Part shown: positions 56,509 to 64,000 of the stretch, in pieces
Layout: each line of letters opens with the position of its first letter
How positions within the stretch are numbered: position 1 is the stretch's first letter
DNA from: Muricea muricata
Lineage: Eukaryota > Cnidaria > Anthozoa > Malacalcyonacea > Plexauridae
DNA: 64,000 nucleotides
Assembly: GCA_963855995.1 (NCBI GenBank)
Contig: OY979728.1
Span: forward strand, 5,195,330-5,259,329
Reading direction: 5' to 3'
Program-made: the position numbers and the translations under genes
Notes under the pieces: generated by a model
What the model was told of the DNA's origin: nothing
What the model saw: only the letters and a program-made list of their open reading frames with translations
Database searches by the model: none

Positions 56509-56710
56509 ATGCCACGTCCATATTCAGACGATTTACGCTGGCGAATGGCATACCAAAAACTTTTTTTGAGAAGAGCTATGAAGAAATTGCACTGCAACTA
56601 TTTGTTAGTCCAAAGACTGTGTATCGGACGATTAGCACGTTTTTAAATACGGGTGATGTAAAGCCTTGCCGACTCGGTCGCCCAACTGGGAGCATAACTT
56701 TATTGATCAT
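56509..56710 (+). pseudogene. transposase helix-turn-helix fragment (Tc1/mariner-like)
   Basis: MPRPYSDDLRWRMAYQKLF starts at 56509. A one-base frame change near 56568 leads to SYEEIALQLFVSPKTVYRTI, FLNTGDVKPCRLGRPTGS. The pattern of DLRWR, EEIA, S-x-KTV-x-R and a GRPT linker is that of N-terminal helix-turn-helix regions of IS630/Tc1-type transposases. The DDE part is absent. Confidence 0.6.
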
Positions 56711-56813
56711 GATAATTTACGAACAGTCCTCCTTCAAACGCCTAATACCTCCCATTCTTATCCATTTTAGAAATCCAGAATCCCTCTTTTCCGCCGTTCC
56801 ACGTAATCTTTGA

Positions 56814-57742
56814 AAAATCCTTCAACTATGACACCAAGTTCGTTTATTTTCTAACTAAAACATTCTCTTGTAGTTACCTATGCTGTTTTTGGTTAATGAA
56901 TGTCGTTTCCACTTCCAATTAAGTTAAAAACGACCTCCTATCGTGTTATAATATTTTTAAAACTAATAGCGTGGTCCACATCAAATATGGAACAGCGCCA
57001 TATTTTTTCAGTCATGTGAGTAACATCAAATATCAACATCGCCAGGATCTTCTCACAACTTTGTTTTGATGTTCGTAAGTTTTAATGAATACCACTGCTC
57101 GTTTTGAATACGTACGGCATAAATATCTTATAAAACTAATACCATGGTTCGCACTGTATATAAAAAACTTCGCGCTCTTTGTTATGGTGCTGAAGTTTGC
57201 GTAACGTCTGATTGGCTGACGGTTTTCTACTTGATGGTCTTTGGTTGCTATGGAACACGTCATACTGTTGACATCTCGAATTGATGTTGGAAATACAGGA
57301 GAAGGTTGGATAGGGGTTATGAAAGGTGATGAGATTAGGGATCTACGCCGGAGCGTTTCAGCTGTAAGTAAACTAGAGGAATATTAATATGACGGTTCAA
57401 TATTTATTTGTCTAAACTGTGCCATTCTTCTTGTGAGGCATCTTGTATGAAATTTATTTAACTTATGTCCGTTGTCGCCTGCTTGTTTAGCTGGAAGTGA
57501 GTGGTGGTCATGTCTATTAATTGCGTTTTGGTGTTCTGTTAGTCTTGTCTTATAGTCACTACTGGTTTATTCCTATGGTTGTAAAGCCGAAAACCTTGCC
57601 ACGCATAACACATGGTATCCCTCTGTGTGAAACTAAAACATATTTATATTGCGGATTGAATTTAAACTTTCAATCATCCCATGTAAAGGGAAATATTGTC
57701 GCATTTTATGCCGTTATTAACATACCAACATGTGCGACTTAC
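56814..57742. other. intergenic or intron, no exon seen
   Basis: Lies downstream of the last found exon of the PAN-domain gene. I searched for a phase-1 acceptor followed by a protein-like frame and found none convincing. Confidence 0.35.
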
Positions 57743-60473
57743 CAAACGTCTTCTCGCACCAAACCCTTGTAGCTTTATTGTTGTCCACCCATATCCACTG
57801 AGCTGTTGAGTCGATATATGGTCTTGTATTCCATGGCTTTTCCCCGTTTATACCATATGTTTTTGCACCTTGCCATGTTACAGAATTCTCACATTCGGTA
57901 GTACAGGAGCTCATGTCGGCACATTCCCACGTACCATCTGTGACCACACCATTGCTGAAAGAGGCCAGTATGCCACCCGGACCCCCGGTATTATCACCTT
58001 TAATTGTGACAACTTTTGTATCACCGGGTAAGATGAATCTCTCTGTTTGATCCCAGCCGGTTTCTAGATTGTGGTTTTCACCAGTATCGACCATGAGGCT
58101 TCCACCATCGTCAATAGTAATGTTAGCTTCAATCTCATTCAGAGCATTAGCTGGGGAAAAAGAAACATTGTTTGTGGAGGAGTTAAATAGGCCAAGTTTT
58201 GATAACTGTGTACCAAAGTTCAGGCTTCAAATCTAGTTCTTAATAGTTTATTTTCTGGCTTTTAACAAATTATATAACATGTATACGCGGCTAGCAATCG
58301 ACACCTCACTCATTTTAGGGGCCAATAGAAGGATTGCTGTCACATCATAAAATAACTCAACAGGAGTCAGTCAACATATGCGAGAAGATGCATGCGACCT
58401 TTTCGTGGGATAATTCTCGACAAGTTGTATTTTGCCATTTGCATTTTGCTCTGGATTCATGTGTACAGTCAAGGGAACACAGCAAAATGCAGTAAATACA
58501 GTACCGGTTGGTTTGTAGAATCTTACTTCTAGTATGAAAATAAGCTCTTCAGAATTCAATTTGTTAAATCTCAAACGCCCATTTTACATAGACGTTTGTA
58601 TAATTTACCTGTAGATCCGATTTAGTTATAAATCTACCTGTTAATATAAACTTGTTATTTGAAAAACCTCCATCCATCCACATCGTATTGTGCGGCCAAC
58701 GGGTGGCGTTAGTAGACGGAATACCCCGAGCATGCGGCGAAGCTTGCACGGCAGAAAAATAACGGAGAAAAAAGAAAACTTTTCTCATTTTCCACTTCCT
58801 TCTCCACGTTGACGCCCACGCGTCATAACAAGCTGCAGGCGATTTTTCAGTAAATTTTCAAATATAAACAATTTACAACGATTTAACCGTCAACAGGTTT
58901 TAAATCAACTTCGTCAGTATGCTAAATTTCGGATTTACATTCTACAAACGTTTATGTAAAATTGAGTTTGAGATTTAATAAATTGAATTCTGAAGAGCTT
59001 ATTTTCATACTGGAGGTATGATTCTACAAATCAACCAGTACTATATTTACTGCATTCTGCTGTGTTCCCTTGGTACAGTTCGTGAAGTTTTGTAGCCAGT
59101 GTCATTTTGGTGATTAATCGCAAGTAGGACAATTAAACTTTATCCCTGTGGATCACACACTTGACTCAGTGCAAAGTCATACCACAGTAACACGGCGAAA
59201 GATGAAGAGTTGGGGTGAGGGTAGCTTTTAACAACAACCTACCTGTACTTATATAGGTCCTGAGTTTTTCAGCAACGCAACTGGCATTATACTCCTGGAA
59301 AAAAACAAGCGTGTCACTATACGCAATTCATTTTTCCGCGAAACACCTATTGCACAAGTAAGAAGTTTGGCAATAAAAATAGGAGTAATAGAAGATATCT
59401 AAATATTTTGCGATGAGTTCGGGCTTATAGGTGATGATAACATTCCTTCTGTTTCTACCCTCGTGAATTTACGCTTATCAAATTATATGCTAAAAATCAA
59501 GCTGCTATACGCCGATTAAAGACATGATTTTACAATATTGCAATGCATATACTTCTTGTCGTTAAAGTTGAATCAGATATTTGCAATCACCTTCATTGGT
59601 TTGTCCAGAAAGAGGTACTCAAACGAAGCATTGATCTCCAACACGAAAGACGTATTATCCAAGAAATGATGCAAGAATTCACATTTGTTGGAGTGATTGG
59701 CTGAGATAGCACGTTCGTAGTTCATAGACCTGCAACATGGATGAGCGTTGCACTCTTCAATACATTTTCTTTGTGAAGAAACTTTGCGCACTTCCAAGAC
59801 TGGCACGTCAAATCGAAAACCTGAAAGGCAACGCGTTGAAAGACTGAGTACACCAAGACGCCGCTACTCTACTCAATAATTATCGTCTATTATCAAACTA
59901 CTATGTTTATATCAAATGCTATTTTGCTTTAGTTTCTAGCAAGAAAGCTTTAACTAATTGAATTTTAACTGGACAGAATCTAGAAATGTACTTTTACTAT
60001 GTCGCAACTGTCTATACCTCGACTTGTAATTGTTATTTAATCCTTCTCGGTGTGAAAACGGAACGGATATGATCTCAGGCTATCATGAAATGACACTTTG
60101 TGAAAGTTTAACAAAACTAACTTCACAGTCCTTCGTAACATAAACTTTTATATAAAAAAATAGGGTCCGGATGTGAGTTTGGATTGCTGAAACCACGGTG
60201 CATTTTTAAGAATGAAAGGATTTATTAAGTGTCAACAAATATAGTTCATACAGCGTCGTTATACTTTAGCTGTAGTAGTATATACTAACCTTCTAGCGAG
60301 GATTGGCAAAAGATTATTTCTAACTTGGAAAAAATTTTTTGTGGTTGTGATATCTTGAACATGACCATCAGACAAATGAACAAACAGAAAAGCTTTAATA
60401 TCTTGAAATGACGATGTTGAACCACATTGGCGTATAGTCCGTGGCCAGTTCCTTGCGAGTTTCTTTCTGCCAT
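57743..60473 (-). CDS. PAN/apple-domain extracellular protein, 5' part (4 exons)
   Basis: Exons 60473-60290, 59820-59591, 59294-59243 and 58150-57743 join with matching phases (1, 0, 1) and GT-AG introns, and the last ends in a strong GTAAGT donor, so the gene continues. Exon 1 has a hydrophobic segment (ILKLFCLFICLMVMF, residues about 26-40) that may be a signal or anchor. Its ATG directly follows an acceptor-like TTTCGTTTAG, so a non-coding 5' exon is possible. Exon 2 is a PAN/apple domain (FDVPVLEVRK, KCIEECNAHPCCRSMNYE, NKCEFL). Exon 3 is short (EYNASCVAEKLRTYIST). Exon 4 is a 136-residue module (ITIDDGGSLMVDTG, GDNTGGPGGILASFSNGVV, QWIWVDNN, VWCEKTF) seen in cnidarian extracellular proteins, from memory. 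Role in binding or adhesion inferred. The 3' end is missing. Confidence 0.7.
58463..59085. repeat. inverted repeat with arms of about 160 bp
   Basis: GGGAACACAGCAAAATGCAG...TATGAAAATAAGCTCTTCAG (58470-58630) recurs inverted at about 58920-59082 with some differences. The spacer of about 290 bp contains the candidate exon 58609-58788 and a GC-richer stretch. Could be a foldback transposon or an inverted duplication. Confidence 0.65.
58609..58788 (-). CDS. possible first exon with signal peptide
   Basis: 60 codons from ATG at 58788 to a CAG|GTAAAT donor at 58609 in phase 0: MRKVFFFLRYFSAVQA is signal-like, then RGIPSTNATRWPHNTMWM and DGGFSNNKFILTGRF. It lies inside an intron of the PAN-domain gene and between the arms of an inverted repeat, so it may belong to a separate gene, an alternative start or a captured fragment. 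Its phase does not fit the next PAN-gene exon. Confidence 0.35.
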
Positions 60474-60739
60474 CTAAACGAAACAAACAAATCTTTAGCA
60501 AGGAATTCGCATTTGCCACTCATTGGTTCTCATTCGCAACTTTCGCAAGTTAAGAAGGCAGCGTGCCTCGTAAAATCAGAATGTCTGTCGTTGACTCTTC
60601 CATGCTAGAAGACTTGGATTCAAACCTTGGCAGAATCTCTACACAATCTCTGTATATCTAGATATAGCCGCCTTATAATTTGAGATGGAAAGTACTTACT
60701 CTTTATAGGAGTGTCAAATAGTTATTAAATAAAGTTTCT
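60474..60739. other. upstream region of PAN-domain gene, no feature fixed
   Basis: No TATA box or exon assigned with confidence. Confidence 0.3.
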
Positions 60740-60771
60740 TTGTTAATCAGAATTGAAAAGCTTCTATCCAC

Positions 60772-60961
60772 GGCAGTTATGCGTATGAGTTTAGCTCCAA
60801 GATGCTGTACCTTGACCTCTGAGCAATTGTCTTCAACAGTTTGGAAGAAACATGATTATAGAAGCATTTTTAGCAGATCTCAATTAACACGAACAACAAA
60901 ACAGATGTTGCTAAGTAGTTAACATTATTGTAATATAAATTTTTAATTTTGTCGCCTCCAA
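60772..60961. repeat. dispersed repeat, copy 1
   Basis: TTAGCTCCAAGATGCTGTAC, CCTTGACCTCTGAGCAATTG and TGTCGCCTCC blocks recur in the same order and orientation at 62786-62957. The strand reads openly as TAVMRMSLAPRCC and on for 60 codons, but copy 2 is not open, so coding is doubtful. Confidence 0.65.
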
Positions 60962-61310
60962 AGCCCTTCAAGAAATTTCCAGTGGTCTTTGTCTGCCACA
61001 ACCCCGAACCAATAACATGAAAAACAGTTTTATGAACGACGATGCTCAGCTTTGGAATTCTATTCTAAATGAAATCAAGGAGTGCAAAACCTTTTCATGT
61101 TTTCAAAATAGAATAGCTACTCTCATTTTTCAGCAAAACAATAACCTAAACGAACTTATAATAGAAATTTGTATACGCATGCTTTCTCTATTCTAGATTC
61201 TTCTGCTTAGATTTAGTTATTACTGTTTGTAAATATCCTAGCTTCTGTAAATATTCTTGTTGACAGGGTTAGCGTGGGTAATAAAGGTTTTTACATTTAC
61301 ATTACATTAA
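60960..61310 (+). pseudogene. LINE 3' end fragment
   Basis: The frame PQEISSGLCLPQPRTNNM, DDAQLWNSILNEIKE, FSCFQNRIATLIF matches the C-terminal tail pattern of CR1/L2-type LINEs (QLWNSLP-like). It is followed by an ACATTTACATTACATTA microsatellite at about 61295. Confidence 0.6.
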
Positions 61311-61424
61311 TGATTGCTATCTAAGTGTACTGCATGTCATTACTCACGAATTACATGCTGGTTCTCAAACAAATAAAGAAGACTCCCTCCTTGTTCCCAC
61401 ATAATTTTACCTTACCTAAATGGA

Positions 61425-61491
61425 CAAAGTGCGCATCAATAATTAAACATGTAAAAAAATAACGATCGTAATTTCTTTAGTTGTATACGTT
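61425..61491. repeat. short dispersed repeat shared with 52819-52890
   Basis: AAAGTGCGCATCAATAATTA and AACGATCGTAATTTCTTTA appear in the same order at both sites with a shortened middle at this one. Confidence 0.6.
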
Positions 61492-62224
61492 TGGCACGTT
61501 CGAATTTGCAAGCTTGCCAATAAAAAAGAGTGCAGAAGTACATAGTTTGCAATGTTATAGAACTTAAGATACTGACGCGTAACTGCGAGTATATAGGGAC
61601 CAAACACTATAGAGCTTTGGGCGACTGATAGCTACAAGTAATTTCCTTTAAAAACTGGAATAACGCATTAACATTGACCTGTTAAAGTGCAACATGAATA
61701 TTAATTAATGAGTTTACTTAATAAGCGTATAAGCAGTAGCTATCGCGTGGAATATCAGGAAGCATTCAATTTTGATATAATTTACGGTTTTTGCCACGAA
61801 TGAGGGCTGACGTGTTTTTGCAATTTTGCGTTAGCCCTAAATTTAGATAGCTGCGTGTCTTTGTCCTTCCAAAAAAAGACAAAAACTGGCAAGTTAATTA
61901 TTTTTTAATAAAGCTTGTCGCCATTAATCTACAATAATTTATTCCATATATACCCAAAAAGCTATTTTGTCAGCCAATCCCCAGTTGGTTCGCAAAATAA
62001 TTCAATGCAAAATATCCTAACAGTTTAAATATTAACATAAGAATGTCTCCCTCTTTATTTCTTGTCTGTATGTAAACGTCGGATGTTTATAATTTTGTAA
62101 AATCTTCAACCAAACAAGTTTTCAGAAACACGCAAATTATAACATCAGCATTTGAACAGAGGATGTAAATATGAACAAGTAGTCGTTTTCCTATTTTTCC
62201 CAGTGGTTTCAAAATGGCGTCTTA

Positions 62225-62547
62225 GGCCCGTCTTAGACGGCGCACTTCACACGCGCTAACTTAATTGTTTCAAGTTCGACGTTGGAGTGGCATTGATTCA
62301 CTTCGTAGTTAAATATAAAATAAATTAGTCAAAAATACGAAATATTATTGTCGGCCCATGTGTGGAGCGGCGTATGAATAAGTGTCGCTCTAACGTCGCA
62401 TTATGCGACTGATTTAGTCGTACTTAAATGTGAAGCTACCGCTCCAAATTAAATCTACCCTACTTAACTGATCTTCTGCCGTGCTTAATCGTAATTTAGC
62501 TTTTATTTAAGTTCGGCGCATGTGAAGTACGCCGTCTGAAACGGACC
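62225..62547. mobile_element. 323-bp Harbinger-type MITE, TTA duplication
   Basis: Ends GGCCCGTCTTAGACGGCGCA and complement with a few mismatches. TTA flanks both sides (62222-62224 and 62548-62550). Confidence 0.7.
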
Positions 62548-62785
62548 TTATAAGAAGAATCTAAATAGATACCCATGCCATGCCGGACCATGCAAACTAA
62601 GGCTAAATAAACATTTAATAAATAGTTTCGCAAATGCATGCATCCTTAGAAAACCTTGGCATGCAGGTAAGATAAATTTGGCATAGATTGCATGCACATG
62701 TATAATTATATAATGTATAATTATATTAAATAATATTATAATTTGGGATAACTGCTTTGACCTTTGTTCACCAGAGCCACGACTA

Positions 62786-62957
62786 CAGCTATGCGATGGG
62801 ATTAGCTCCAAATTGCCGTGTCTTGACCTCTGAGCAATTGTCTTCAATAGTTTAGACGAAACACCTTCACAAAAACATCTTTAGGAAATGAGTCACATCG
62901 TAGTAAACACATAAGTAGTTAACATCGTTATTATGCGAATTTACTTTTGTCGCCTCC
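62786..62957. repeat. dispersed repeat, copy 2
   Basis: Direct-orientation copy of 60772-60961: TTGACCTCTGAGCAATTGTC is identical, flanks are diverged, and both end near TTTGTCGCCTCC. Confidence 0.65.
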
Positions 62958-62959
62958 TA

Positions 62960-63391
62960 GGCGACACAAAATATTGTTTTGCACGCAAGCCATACAATTA
63001 AAGCTACTATTAAAATTATCCTTTGAAAACATTGATCTGTTGACTAGAACAAATGTATCCCCCAGTAAGAATAGCAATTAGCAAACCCTTTAAATCACTA
63101 AAAAGTAAAACGGAGTCTAAGGCCAGCCAGAAAATATAAACGACAAATACCTATCCTCGTCTCTTTAATCCCAAGGCTTTAATTCCGGCTGGAGGCATGC
63201 TAAAGGCATGGAATCGATGATTTTGGAGGTGCATATTTTCGGTACTAGTTTACAATAGGTGTGGAAACACATTAAATGCATACAGTATGAAGTTAATCAT
63301 GAATTCACACTACGTACCCTCCTTGATGTGCTATCGTTAGATGCAGTTACTGGGCGAAAAAGCTAAAGCTGTTCATTGCGAGCATTGCCTT
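62960..63391. other. intergenic, no gene seen
   Basis: AT-rich, no feature recognised. Confidence 0.4.
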
Positions 63392-63537
63392 CAATCCCAG
63401 AGCCTATTTTTTTCACGAGCGATGGGATAGGTAAAAAGGCTCTGGGCACAAGAATGAGAAAACCGTGGACAAAAACTCATTCTTGTTCCCAGAGCCTTCT
63501 GAAAAAAAAACTCGTGGAAAAGTAGGCTCTGGGATTG
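63392..63537. mobile_element. 146-bp MITE with nested inverted repeats
   Basis: Outer ends CAATCCCAGAGCCTATTTTT and complement. Inside, AAAAGGCTCTGGGCACAAGA pairs with its own complement, so GGCTCTGGG occurs four times in alternating orientation. The arrangement looks like one element copied within itself. Confidence 0.7.
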
Positions 63538-64000
63538 ATGGGGAAAATAAGAGATCGGATTGGCCATTGCAGTAACTGTTAATTGCTTGAAATACACAAC
63601 AAGAGCACAACAGAGGCATAGATACGCAACTGGGGATACTCTGCTTATGATTTCGTTGACTCACGGATTGCGTCATATACACACGTATTTCTGGCAAGTA
63701 CATTTGTTCGAATTTCAATATAAATGTATTACAAAAAATGGGTTTTGCCGTTTTATAAGCGACCAGGACAAAAACATAACTTCATTTGTTGTGTGAAATA
63801 TACAGGGCAACCTTTTTTAATATATTTCTGTGACTGGCTATCCAACTAGCAGAAAGGTTTCTTAAAATCGCCTTACAGTTCCCTATCTGTTTTGTTATAA
63901 AATCATGCATGCATGTATACGTGCCAGAAATGAGCGTGTGTATGACGTACCCCCCCCCCCCCATGCCATCCACGTAAGACAAGAAATACCCCGAGTTGGA
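63538..64000. other. intergenic, C-homopolymer near end
   Basis: No gene. A run of about 13 C lies at 63950-63962. Confidence 0.4.

Overview
This window is animal nuclear DNA: AT-rich, intron-split genes with GT-AG splice sites, and dense fossil and near-intact transposons. There are no operons, ribosome binding sites, tRNA or rRNA genes. A secreted fibrinogen-related protein like those common in cnidarians, a PAN/apple-domain gene, a 2A-bearing CR1/L2-type LINE and PIF/Harbinger elements together suggest a cnidarian (anemone, coral or hydrozoan-like). The exact taxon cannot be read from the sequence alone.

Layout. 1-14.9 kb holds no gene I can support. It carries palindromes, MITEs, two related ~0.93 kb hAT-like elements with 8-bp target duplications, and a 31-bp minisatellite. 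15.1-29.1 kb, minus strand, is the best host gene: 14 coding exons whose splice phases all agree, giving a 739-residue secreted protein with signal peptide, two fibrinogen-like regions and a coiled coil between them. Its introns are full of foldback elements, and a 1.3 kb foldback element with 10-bp target duplications sits 124 bp upstream of its start codon. 31.6-36.0 kb is a decayed minus-strand LINE interrupted by a 489-bp solo LTR and a second insertion of about 665 bp. 36-42.4 kb has orphan ORFs of unknown nature, an Asn-Pro-Asn-Ser coding minisatellite and nested MITEs.

42,408-47,043 is a complete-ended PIF/Harbinger transposon (TTA duplications, 77-bp terminal inverted repeats). It carries a broken HARBI1-like nuclease gene on the plus strand and a convergent two-MADF-domain gene on the minus strand. 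47.9-51.6 kb is an almost intact LINE: an endonuclease-reverse transcriptase ORF with one late in-frame stop, an N-terminal hydrophobic segment followed by a 2A-like GDIETNPGP motif, and an AAT-repeat tail. 52.9-55.1 kb is a second, badly decayed L2-like LINE with a 117-bp hairpin element inserted in its reverse transcriptase. 56.0-56.7 kb has a Penelope-like fragment and a transposase helix-turn-helix fragment.

57.7-60.5 kb, minus strand, is a second secreted or membrane host gene (hydrophobic leader, PAN/apple domain, Trp-rich extracellular module). Its 3' end was not found with confidence. 60.7-64 kb has LINE tails, a dispersed repeat pair and two MITEs.

The two host genes look like extracellular recognition or adhesion proteins and share no obvious pathway beyond that. 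The dominant story is successive waves of insertion, several nested, with target duplications still readable.
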